From Brevibacterium antiquum (GTDB taxonomy: Bacteria > Actinomycetota > Actinomycetes > Actinomycetales > Brevibacteriaceae): DNA of 64,000 bases. The DNA is taken from assembly GCF_016107655.1 (NCBI RefSeq), contig NZ_JABASX010000001.1, positions 62,001 to 126,000 on the forward strand. Reading direction: 5' to 3'. Of this stretch, positions 8,882 through 15,701 are shown in pieces (within the stretch, counting starts at the first letter, position 1; every line of letters starts with the position of its first letter). The position numbers and the translations under genes are program-made. A model generated the notes under the pieces. The model worked only from the letters and a program-made list of their open reading frames with translations. It had not been told where the DNA came from and made no database searches.

Positions 8882-8958
8882 TGGTCCCCCCAGTGGGACT
8901 CGAACCCACACTTGATCGATTTTAAGTCGACTGCCTCTGCCGATTGGGCTATAGGGGG
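8882..8958 (-). tRNA. tRNA with anticodon UAA and short variable loop (Leu by anticodon), CCA encoded
   Basis: On the minus strand a full cloverleaf can be folded. The seven-pair acceptor is CCCCCTA/TGGGGGG with discriminator A and an encoded CCA at 8882-8884. There is a D-arm with GCC/GGC, an anticodon stem GTCGA/TCGAT with loop CTTAAAA (anticodon UAA), a five-base variable loop and a T-arm GTGGG-TTCGAGT-CCCAC. UAA reads UUA (Leu), but tRNA-Leu normally has a long class II variable arm, absent here. The integrase gene lies next to its 3' end, so this tRNA is the likely attachment site of the island. Confidence 0.85.
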
Positions 8959-9034
8959 ATATGCGGGCTTTCGGCCCGTTGCGCTGACACTGCAGGTGCG
9001 GCGCCAGCACTCACTTTATAGGGTACCGGGGACT

Positions 9035-9116
9035 GCCGCGATCCGAGACACGGCAGCGTGGCGTCAGCCGCGATCTGAGACACAACGACGAATAGAATGT
9101 GAGACGGCTAGTCTCA
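9035..9116 (+). promoter_or_regulatory. Operator-like repeats and promoter upstream of MFS gene
   Basis: Two near-identical 17-base direct repeats (GCCGCGATCYGAGACAC) lie at 9035-9051 and 9067-9083, 32 bp apart or about three helix turns. They are followed by the inverted repeat TGAGAC-N5-GTCTCA at 9100-9116. A TAGAAT -10-like hexamer sits at 9093-9098, placing the transcript start close to the inverted repeat. No Shine-Dalgarno precedes the ATG at 9122. The GAGAC core recurs in all three sites. Confidence 0.5.
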
Positions 9117-9121
9117 AACTC

Positions 9122-10378
9122 ATGACAGAGAATCCGCCCAACAGACAGGCCTGGGTGATCCTCGTCATCGGAGTGCTGTCCCAGATGGCGGCCACTGTCG
9201 CGATCACCGGTCCGGCCTTCCTGATTCCGTATATGCACACTGACCTTGGCTACACGCTGACTCAGGCCGGCACCGTGGCCGCGGCGCCGAGCTTCGGCCT
9301 CATCCTCACCCTCATCGCCTGGGGTGCCTTCGCCGACAGGTTCGGCGAACGATTGGCCATGACGCTGGGCATCGCCCTGACTGCTCTGGCCTCGGGCCTG
9401 GCCGTCGCTGTGGTCGGCTCACCGGTGTGGATGGTCGTCATCATCGCGGCCTCCGGAGCGGCCGCTGCGTCCGTGAACTCTGCCAGCGGACGTGTGGTCA
9501 TGGGGTGGTTTCCCCGTCATCGGCGTGGTCTGGCCATGGGCATCAGGCAGATGTCGCAGCCGCTGGGCACCAGTGTGGCTGCTCTGAGTGTCCCACCCAT
9601 CGCCTCATCCAGCGGGTTCACCGGGTACCTGTGGTTCATCGTCATCGTCACCGGTGTCATGGCCGTGATCTGCTTCGGGCTCGTCCGGGATCCTCCCCGC
9701 GCCGAGGTGGCACCCACCCCCGTACCCACGTCCACCAATGATGCCCGGCCAGGACCCACCTCGGCGACGGGAGAGGTGGAAACGCCCACCTCGACGAGTA
9801 ATCCATACCGGATGGATTCGTTCCTGTGGCGAATCCACGCCGTCTCCGCGCTGCTGGTGATCCCACAGTTCGCGTTCTCCACCTATGGCCTCATCTGGCT
9901 CATCGCGAACCAGCACATCAGCGTCGGCATCGCCGGCGGCATCGTCGCGGCCTCTCAGATCGTGGGAGCGATCGGGCGCATGATCGTCGGCGGCCTCTCC
10001 GATCGGCTCGGGTCCAGGGTCGGACTGATGCGGATCGTGGCCATCGCAGCCGTTGTTCTCGTGGCAGCGATCGCGTTGATCTCACTCACACCGATGCCCG
10101 CCGTGGCGACAGTGGTGTTCATTCTGGCGTCCACGGTCTCGGTGGCCGACAACGGGCTGGCCTTTGCCTCGGTCGCCGAGGCTGCCGGCCCGCAATGGTC
10201 GGGTAAGGCCATGGGCGCTCAGAACACCGGGCAGTTCGTCGTGTCCGCGATCTTGGGTCCGGGATTCGGAGCGCTGATCACCGTTTTCGGCTACCCGCTG
10301 TCCTTCGCCATCGTCGCGGCAGCGCCCCTCCTCAGTCTGGGGATCATTCCAAAGCAGGACATCGATCGGATAACCTGA
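9122..10378 (+). CDS. MFS transporter
   Basis: A 418-aa protein with about 12 membrane segments split by a hydrophilic central loop rich in Pro, Thr and Ser (about residues 195-230). It has the TM2-3 loop GAFADRFGERLAM and the TM8-9 loop VGGLSDRLGSRVG, the two half-repeats of MFS motif A. It resembles the CynX/OFA-like anion and small-solute group, but no substrate can be assigned. The start at 9122 was chosen because upstream in-frame sequence overlaps the tRNA and operator repeats. It appears monocistronic and probably regulated by the repeats at 9035-9116. Confidence 0.85.
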   Translation: MTENPPNRQAWVILVIGVLSQMAATVAITGPAFLIPYMHTDLGYTLTQAGTVAAAPSFGLILTLIAWGAFADRFGERLAMTLGIALTALASGLAVAVVGSPVWMVVIIAASGAAAASVNSASGRVVMGWFPRHRRGLAMGIRQMSQPLGTSVAALSVPPIASSSGFTGYLWFIVIVTGVMAVICFGLVRDPPRAEVAPTPVPTSTNDARPGPTSATGEVETPTSTSNPYRMDSFLWRIHAVSALLVIPQFAFSTYGLIWLIANQHISVGIAGGIVAASQIVGAIGRMIVGGLSDRLGSRVGLMRIVAIAAVVLVAAIALISLTPMPAVATVVFILASTVSVADNGLAFASVAEAAGPQWSGKAMGAQNTGQFVVSAILGPGFGALITVFGYPLSFAIVAAAPLLSLGIIPKQDIDRIT

Positions 10379-10482
10379 TGTTCATCTTTGCTCAGTACTG
10401 TGCCTGGAGACTGGTGACGACCGCGAGATGACGAGGCCAAGCCGCTGACGAAGACTGTTGCTGTCGATGTGAAGGAGCGCCC

Positions 10483-11385
10483 GTGAACAACCTGCTCAAT
10501 GAGAATCTGCGCGAATACATCGACAAGCTTCGAATCGAGGGCTATCAGGTCGAGGACTCACACACCACTGACCCGCATCTCATCGATCCGATGGGGCGTG
10601 CGGTCGAGACCTGGCGTGAGGGCTACCCGTACCCGGAGCTCATGGACCGGGAGGAATACGAGCTCGAGAAGTATCGGCTGCAGGTGGAGCTGCTGAAATT
10701 CCAGTACTGGGGGCAAGACACCGACCGTAAGCATGTCATCGTCTTCGAAGGCCGTGACGCTGCCGGCAAGGGTGGGACGATCAAGCGCTTCACCGAGCAT
10801 CTCAATCCGCGCGCGGCACGCGTGGTGGCCCTGAATAAGCCCTCGGACAAGGAAGCGGGGCAGTGGTATCTCCAGCGCTATATCAGCCACCTGCCCACCA
10901 ACGGTGAGATCGTCATGTTCGACCGGTCCTGGTACAACCGGGCCAACGTGGAGCGGGTCATGAACTTCTGTACGGACTACGAGTATGAGACGTTCATGGA
11001 GCAGGCACCGGTGTTCGAGAAGATGCTCATCGATTCGGGCATCCACGTCACGAAGTTCTGGTTCTCGGTGACCCAGCGTGAGCAGCGGACGCGTTTCGCG
11101 ATTCGCCAGATCGACCCGGTGAGACAGTGGAAGCTGTCTCCCATGGACCTCGAGTCCCTGGATCGCTGGAACGACTACACCGCGGCGAAGGAAGAGATGT
11201 TCCGCCGCACAGACACCGATCATGCTCCGTGGATCACCATCAAGAGCAATGACAAGAAGCGGGCACGACTCAACGCGCTGCGCTACTTCCTCAACCAGTT
11301 CGACTACGAGGACAAGGACACCTCAATCGTCTACGAACCCGACCCGATCATCGTCCGCCGCGGACGCGACGCCGTCGACGACTGA
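10483..11385 (+). CDS. ppk2: Polyphosphate kinase 2
   Basis: A 300-aa cytoplasmic enzyme that moves phosphate between polyphosphate and nucleotides. It shows the PPK2 Walker A GRDAAGKGG (residues 90-98), the Walker B/lid motif FDRSWYNRA (146-154), QWYLQRYISHLP, and the C-terminal WNDYTAAKEEMF and KSNDKKRARLNALRYFL motifs. Length and single-domain layout fit class I PPK2. Whether it prefers ADP or GDP, or synthesis over nucleotide phosphorylation, is not readable. GTG start with AAGGAG six bases upstream. It stands alone between the MFS gene and a convergent small acidic gene. Confidence 0.95.
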   Translation: MNNLLNENLREYIDKLRIEGYQVEDSHTTDPHLIDPMGRAVETWREGYPYPELMDREEYELEKYRLQVELLKFQYWGQDTDRKHVIVFEGRDAAGKGGTIKRFTEHLNPRAARVVALNKPSDKEAGQWYLQRYISHLPTNGEIVMFDRSWYNRANVERVMNFCTDYEYETFMEQAPVFEKMLIDSGIHVTKFWFSVTQREQRTRFAIRQIDPVRQWKLSPMDLESLDRWNDYTAAKEEMFRRTDTDHAPWITIKSNDKKRARLNALRYFLNQFDYEDKDTSIVYEPDPIIVRRGRDAVDD

Positions 11386-11471
11386 GCATAACCACCGTCG
11401 AGTGAAACCCGATCGCCGGCGCGCCAATTACTGCTGTCCGACCTGAAACCGACTGTTTGGGAAGGGCTTTC

Positions 11472-11780
11472 TCAGTCCGGTGGTTCCCACGCCGGGTCCT
11501 CTTCCTCCTTCGTGTCCCCGCCGCGGACATCGCGGTCTTCGTCTTCTGTTGAGTCCTTATCCAGCGAGCGCTCTGCTTCAGCCTGGACCTCCTCCGGATC
11601 CGTGTCGATCGCTACGTCGTGCTCGGTGGCAATGCGCTCGAGCTTGTCCTCGGGTGTCTCCGAGCTGCCCTCCGCTTCAGCGTCGGAGTCGACTCCGACA
11701 TTGAAGTCAGTCACCTCCTGCTCGGTGGGCTCATCCATGCTGGGGGCGCCGTCTGGCAGGTTCTTCTTCTCGTCACTCAT
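11472..11780 (-). CDS. Small acidic hypothetical protein
   Basis: A 102-aa, highly acidic, probably disordered protein (repeated Glu/Asp, for example NVGVDSDAEAEGSSETPEDK and VRGGDTKEEEDPAWEPPD). No domain is recognised. The open frame extends further upstream, but the ATG at 11780 is preceded by AGAGGAGCAGAGGACC, a strong ribosome site, so the shorter form is preferred. It is convergent with PPK2. Similar small acidic proteins are common near stress genes in actinobacteria, but no function can be inferred here. Confidence 0.65.
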   Translation of the reverse strand: MSDEKKNLPDGAPSMDEPTEQEVTDFNVGVDSDAEAEGSSETPEDKLERIATEHDVAIDTDPEEVQAEAERSLDKDSTEDEDRDVRGGDTKEEEDPAWEPPD

Positions 11781-11984
11781 GGTCCTCTGCTCCTCTCGTT
11801 GTTCGAAGCGATCTAGTCGTTCGATCATCGACCGGGTGTCCACGGGAGGGACATCACGAGCCGTATCTTCGACGCTAGTCATGCTGCAGCGTTCCATCAA
11901 GGCCGTGACCTGCGATCGGCGGGAACTGGCATGTGCCGCCAAGGCGGCATCCATCCGCGTCTATTCTCGATATGACGTCCCAGA

Positions 11985-12041
11985 GCGGACGGACAGACGC
12001 AGGGCGGACGGACAGACGCAGGGCGGACCGACAGTCGCAGG
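11985..12041. repeat. Tandem repeat, 3 x 19 bp
   Basis: Three head-to-tail copies of GCGGACGGACAGACGCAGG start at 11985, 12004 and 12023. The first two are identical and the third has two changes. The array lies between the small acidic gene and the DUF1461 gene. There are no spacers, so it is not a CRISPR array. Confidence 0.85.
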
Positions 12042-12046
12042 ACGGA

Positions 12047-12089
12047 GAATTCGGCCGGGTGGAAGGGGAAAGACCACCCGGCCGGAATT
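12047..12089 (-). terminator. Strong hairpin downstream of the DUF1461 gene
   Basis: CGGCCGGGTGG (12052-12062) pairs with CCACCCGGCCG (12074-12084), extended by AATT on both sides with a one-base bulge. The loop is 11 bases. It lies on the 3' side of the minus-strand DUF1461 gene and probably ends its transcript. Confidence 0.55.
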
Positions 12090-12094
12090 GTGGA

Positions 12095-12144
12095 GCGGGC
12101 CTGATCCCGCTGTGCGCAAGCGGGACTGAACCCGCTGTGCTCAG
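12095..12144. repeat. Direct repeat, 2 x 25 bp, each a small hairpin
   Basis: Two adjacent 25-base units (12095-12119 and 12120-12144) differ at a few bases. Each contains GCGGG-N6-CCCGC, so each can fold into a short stem. The second unit runs into the stop region of the DUF1461 gene at 12141. Confidence 0.75.
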
Positions 12145-13190
12145 GCTTCTCGCCGGGCCTTCTTCAGCGCACGGCGTTTCTTGTGGCCGGCAAAGCTGAG
12201 CCAGAAGAGGACGATGGCCAAGAGGACGAAGAGTCCGCCTCCGGCAATCCCCGCGTCGACCCAGAACTGGGGCGGGAAGAGTCGGATGAGGGAATCGTCG
12301 CTGTAGAACTCCCAGGTCCCGTCGGAGAAGAAGATCTTGTGGAATCCGCGGAAGAAGGTGTCCCACCCGAGGAATGCCAGCACTGCCGCGGCGGCCATGG
12401 CGATGATGCTGATGATGGCGCCCAGACGCAGCCCGACGTGGATTCCCATACCGTGCCTGCGTGACATGTAGAGGCCGAAGAGGACCGCGCCGATGAGGCC
12501 GATCATCGCAATCAGGTACAGCAGTGAGATGAGGTCCTTGACGTCGGCCATGTGATTGAGCTCTTCGGAGATGAAGATGGGCTCGCCATTGGGCATGATC
12601 ACATCGGCGAGGTAACGCCGAGAGTCGAGGTTCGCCAGGTAGTCGATGACGTAGGTGGCGTAGTGTTCGCGGTCGGCGCTGCCGAAGCCGAATTGGTCGG
12701 CCGGGAATCCGGGTCGGAAGTACTCGAACTTGATGAACAGTCCGGAGGCGACGAAGCGCACGGCCAGGGCCAGGAGGATGAACGGTATGGCCAGTGTGAT
12801 CCAGATGGTGCCGATGACATCGAGGACGCTGCGGCGGCGTTCGGGTACCTCAGGGTCATGAACCTCGGTGGACGTCGCGGCGTGAGTCACGGCGGCCCAG
12901 TCGGCTTCGCTCATCACAGCAGTGCGAGCGTTGGCAGGAACTTCGCGGGTCCGGGCGGTCTCGGGGGGATGCGAAGAGTGAGCGGGCGCGACGCGGACGG
13001 GTCCGGTTGAGGGTCTGGGCTCGTCCTTGGCGATCGGCTCCCGGATCGGGTCGAACGCCTCGGTGTCGGTCGAAGGATCGTTCGCGGCCTCCAGCGGAGG
13101 ATCCGTCTGCTTTTCGGCAGCACTACTGGATCCTGAACTCATCCGCCTGCTCAGGAGGTCTTCGGTCTCGTTCTTCTCGTCTCCAGCCAC
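12141..13190 (-). CDS. DUF1461 / TIGR01906 family integral membrane protein
   Basis: The C-terminal two thirds show the family pattern: a first membrane helix (VIGTIWITLAIPFILLALAV), a large extracytoplasmic loop with HYATYVIDYL and LADV, two further helix regions, then the hallmark FRGFHKIFFSDGTWEF and SLIRLFPPQFW before the last helix. The N-terminal 130 residues are Pro/Glu/Ser-rich and likely cytoplasmic. Function of the family is unknown. The start is uncertain: GTG at 13190 is used, with TTG at 13220 and ATG at 13142 as alternatives. It is probably monocistronic and ends in a cluster of hairpins. Confidence 0.8.
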   Translation of the reverse strand: MAGDEKNETEDLLSRRMSSGSSSAAEKQTDPPLEAANDPSTDTEAFDPIREPIAKDEPRPSTGPVRVAPAHSSHPPETARTREVPANARTAVMSEADWAAVTHAATSTEVHDPEVPERRRSVLDVIGTIWITLAIPFILLALAVRFVASGLFIKFEYFRPGFPADQFGFGSADREHYATYVIDYLANLDSRRYLADVIMPNGEPIFISEELNHMADVKDLISLLYLIAMIGLIGAVLFGLYMSRRHGMGIHVGLRLGAIISIIAMAAAAVLAFLGWDTFFRGFHKIFFSDGTWEFYSDDSLIRLFPPQFWVDAGIAGGGLFVLLAIVLFWLSFAGHKKRRALKKARREA

Positions 13191-13326
13191 GTTCCCATTG
13201 TCAGTGACCCGGGTGGGCAAGCAGGCTCCGACACGCCACAGACCCCCAGATCACCTAGGCGAACGGGTGCGCCGAGGTGGCCCGCCGTCCCGAATTCTGC
13301 CCCGCAGCCCGCCCAGATGGGCAGCC

Positions 13327-13413
13327 CAGTGGGCCGGTCGGTCAACTCAGTAGGGCCTGGCGGTCAACCCGGTAGGGCCGGTCGGTCAACCCAGTGGGGC
13401 TGGGCAGTCAGCC
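13327..13413. repeat. Tandem repeat, about 4 x 22 bp, entering a gene end
   Basis: Four imperfect copies start near 13327, 13348, 13370 and 13392, with a core of the form GGGCCGGTCGGTCAACYC. The last copy covers the stop codon of the AEC permease gene (13408), so the array has grown across the 3' end of that gene. Confidence 0.8.
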
Positions 13414-14334
13414 CAGCAGAGCAGCGATGATGACGAGTGTCGGCACTGCCAGCACGGTGGTGATGAAGACCGCATCACGCATGAGCGCCTCGGACTGTCG
13501 GTACTGCATGGAGTAGATGTAGACGTTCTGCGCCGTCGGCAATGCCGAAGTGACGACGATGGCGAACAGAGCGATGCCGGAGTATCCCAGCAGGGGACCG
13601 CCGATGACCCAGGCCAGGGCAGGCTGGATGACCTGCTTGGCGATCGTGATGTACGTCAGCTGCTTCCTGGATCCGGGAGCAGGCAGCCCCCAACCGTCCT
13701 TGAGTGAGATGCCGAACGCCAGCAGGGCTCCCGGGACTGCGGTGGCGCCGATCATATCGATGGGTTCGAAGATGAAGCGCGGAAGTTCGAAACCCGTCGC
13801 CGAGGCGGCCACACCGGCGGCAGCACCGAGGACAATGGGGTTCCGGAGGATCTGGAGCACGCCGGAGTACCAGCGCTGATCGAGCTTCTTCGTCCCCGCG
13901 GCGTCGAGAACGGCCATGCCGATGGGTGCGAGGATGAGCAGCTGGAACAGCAGCACAGGCGCGACATATCCGATGTCGTGGAGGACGTAGGCCGCAATCG
14001 GGATTCCGAGATTGCCGATGTTGACGTAGCTGACAGCCCAGGCGGAGAACATCGCCTCGCCGGTGCTGCGTTTGCGGATGTATCGGGTGAGGACGAACAG
14101 CAGCACGCCCACGATCACGGCGGACCCGCCCGTGGCCAGGAGTGCTGTGTTGAAGATCAGCCCCAGATCGGTGTCGGCAACGGTGACGTAGAGCAGGGCG
14201 GGGGTGCCGGCATAGAAGACGAGCTTCGCGATGACCTGCTGACCGTTGGGCCCGAGGACGTCGGATCGCCCCAGCACGAATCCGACCAGGATGACACCTG
14301 CGATGACGGCGAAGCCTTCGAAAACAGCCAGCAT
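13408..14334 (-). CDS. AEC-family transporter (auxin efflux carrier type permease)
   Basis: A 308-aa protein with about ten hydrophobic segments in the 5+5 arrangement of the AEC/BART group. Family landmarks include GFVLGRSDVLGPNGQ near the N-terminus, VSYVNIGNLGIPI (the conserved NxGNxGxP segment) and the C-terminal ALPTAQNVYIYSMQY. Bacterial AEC proteins export or exchange small carboxylates such as malate or malonate; the substrate here is unknown. Its stop codon lies within the 22-bp tandem repeat. The next minus-strand gene upstream ends about 100 bp away, so an operon is possible. Confidence 0.9.
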   Translation of the reverse strand: MLAVFEGFAVIAGVILVGFVLGRSDVLGPNGQQVIAKLVFYAGTPALLYVTVADTDLGLIFNTALLATGGSAVIVGVLLFVLTRYIRKRSTGEAMFSAWAVSYVNIGNLGIPIAAYVLHDIGYVAPVLLFQLLILAPIGMAVLDAAGTKKLDQRWYSGVLQILRNPIVLGAAAGVAASATGFELPRFIFEPIDMIGATAVPGALLAFGISLKDGWGLPAPGSRKQLTYITIAKQVIQPALAWVIGGPLLGYSGIALFAIVVTSALPTAQNVYIYSMQYRQSEALMRDAVFITTVLAVPTLVIIAALLG

Positions 14335-14389
14335 GGGCTACCGGTGGTCCTCGCTTTCCGGATCAGTCGGCTTCGGCCGAGGCAGACAG

Positions 14390-14445
14390 TGGTGGTGGGT
14401 CAGTCGGTGGTGGGGTCAGTCTGTAGTGGGGTCAGTCTGTAGTGG
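14390..14445. repeat. Tandem repeat, about 3.5 x 16 bp, entering a gene end
   Basis: The core GGTCAGTC recurs at 14398, 14414 and 14430, giving a 16-bp period with GTRGTGGG between copies. The array overlaps the last codons (SATTD) and stop of the small membrane-protein gene at 14432. Confidence 0.8.
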
Positions 14446-14749
14446 CTGAGTCGACGGCTGCATAGGCGGCTGTCGCAGTCACGGCGGCGACGCTGAACAC
14501 AGCGGGCCAGGCACCGATCTTCTTCGCCAGGGGATGAGAAGCTCCGAACCCGCCGAGGTAGCCCAAGGTCAGTGCCGTGCCGACGGGCCAGCCCGCCTTG
14601 GTGAACCAGGTGCGGGCCGCGTAGGCACCGGCGGCTGCGAGCACGACTCCGCCGAGGGGACGGATCCCGGTCTCGCGGGCGGTCAGGAATCCGCCGATGA
14701 GACCTGCGGCGACAAGTGGGGCGGTCGAAACTTCACGTGCGTCCTTCAT
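14432..14749 (-). CDS. Small membrane protein (105 aa), unknown function
   Basis: Three short hydrophobic stretches are visible (APLVAAGLIGGFLTA, GGVVLAAAGAYAAR, and AVFSVAAVTATAAYAAV), separated by small loops with WFTKAGWPVG and GGFGASHPLAKK. No named family is recognised, but the pattern is like short conserved actinobacterial membrane proteins. The ATG at 14749 was chosen because upstream sequence in this frame belongs to another gene's antisense. The last residues lie in the 16-bp tandem repeat, so the C-terminus may vary between strains. Confidence 0.7.
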   Translation of the reverse strand: MKDAREVSTAPLVAAGLIGGFLTARETGIRPLGGVVLAAAGAYAARTWFTKAGWPVGTALTLGYLGGFGASHPLAKKIGAWPAVFSVAAVTATAAYAAVDSATTD

Positions 14750-14808
14750 GTCGTCCAGTTTAGGCAACGCCAGACGGGAACCGGACGGCGGTCTCACAGC
14801 GAGGAACG

Positions 14809-15159
14809 TCAATCGAGGGAGATCTTGATGACCGAGGCGATTCCGAGGACGGCGATGAGGCAGACCGAGCTCGTGAGGAAGAGGACCGCCCAGGGGGTCG
14901 GACGCCCCCGTTCGGCGCGAATGGACCCCGCTCCGAGGCGGTAGCGCCTGACCTGCAGGGCGATCGCGGCGATCGCCAATGCGATGCAGACGACGAAGAT
15001 CACGACGGACAGTCCTTCGAACACGTTGATCCAGCGGATGAACAGGAGGCTGACAACGGTCATCGTCAGGCTGGTGCGCAGCCAGGACTGGGTCGTGCGC
15101 TCGGGTTGCAGTCCCGGATCGGCATGTGGCTGGGGCCGTCTGGGGCGCGGCGTGGTCAT
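14809..15159 (-). CDS. DUF202 membrane protein
   Basis: A 116-aa protein: a short polar N-terminus, then RTTQSWLRTSLTMTVVSLLF, the DUF202 signature in which an Arg-rich turn enters the first helix, and two more membrane helices (VVIFVVCIALAIAAIAL, PWAVLFLTSSVCLIAVLGI). DUF202 includes E. coli YidG and YidH; function is not established. The ATG overlaps the stop of the second DUF202 gene (ATGA), so the two are co-translated and may form a heteromer. Confidence 0.85.
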   Translation of the reverse strand: MTTPRPRRPQPHADPGLQPERTTQSWLRTSLTMTVVSLLFIRWINVFEGLSVVIFVVCIALAIAAIALQVRRYRLGAGSIRAERGRPTPWAVLFLTSSVCLIAVLGIASVIKISLD

Positions 15160-15536
15160 AGGACTCCGGCGAAGACCAGAACGAGGAGGCCGGCACCCAA
15201 TGCTGTGGCCAGGCTGACGATGGGAATGATGAGAGGCAGCGGCAGCGACGTCTTGTGTCGCATGGCCGATTCGATGCGGTGCCATCTGAATGCCGCACCT
15301 GCGGCGAGGATGAATCCGATGACCATGAGCACGATCGACAGAGTCGCACGCAAGCCGGAGGTGAAGATCTCCGAGGTGAAAGCCTCGACGGCAATGCCAC
15401 CGCCGATGAATGCCAGCGCCGTGCGGATCCATGACAGGAATGTGCGTTCGTTGGCGAGGGTGAAACGCGGATCGGGATCGTCGCCGTCGGGAAACATCCG
15501 TCGGGCGATCCTGCTGCGTGAGTCGTCGTGGGTCAC
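15156..15536 (-). CDS. DUF202 (YidH-type) membrane protein
   Basis: Begins with a polar segment (SRSRIARRMFPDGDDPDPRF), then the DUF202 core FTLANERTFLSWIRTALAFI, and three membrane helices ending in TALGAGLLVLVFAGVL. It is the upstream partner of the other DUF202 gene. An ATG at 15569 is in frame, but on the minus strand a TTGACA hexamer (15570-15575) abuts that ATG and an AT-rich TTATCC follows it. The GTG at 15536 is therefore the more likely start, with a very short leader. Confidence 0.8.
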   Translation of the reverse strand: MTHDDSRSRIARRMFPDGDDPDPRFTLANERTFLSWIRTALAFIGGGIAVEAFTSEIFTSGLRATLSIVLMVIGFILAAGAAFRWHRIESAMRHKTSLPLPLIIPIVSLATALGAGLLVLVFAGVL

Positions 15537-15701
15537 GTATCGAGGATAACTGCTGTGGTCGAATACCATGTCAAGGTACGACGATTTCCGCTGAAGTTCG
15601 CTTCCAGACGCGGAGTCGCCGGTAGTGCGATGTGGGCGCGACGGTGAGTTCGATGTCAGTGGTGCGGGCGGTGCAGCCGATGACGAAGGTGAAGACGCTA
15701 C

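Larger units (their letters stand above)
11781..12140. other. Gene-free stretch rich in repeats and hairpins
   Basis: About 360 bp without a convincing gene. It contains a 3 x 19-bp tandem repeat, a strong hairpin at 12047-12089 and a 2 x 25-bp direct repeat; each is listed separately. The part at 11781-11984 would be the leader of the small acidic gene. Confidence 0.5.

Noticed and set aside
11781-11954. N-terminal extension of the small acidic protein
   Set aside because: A strong ribosome site sits directly before the ATG at 11780; the extension has no conserved character.
11985-14445. CRISPR array
   Set aside because: The repeats are head to tail without spacers, differ in unit from array to array, and no cas gene is present.
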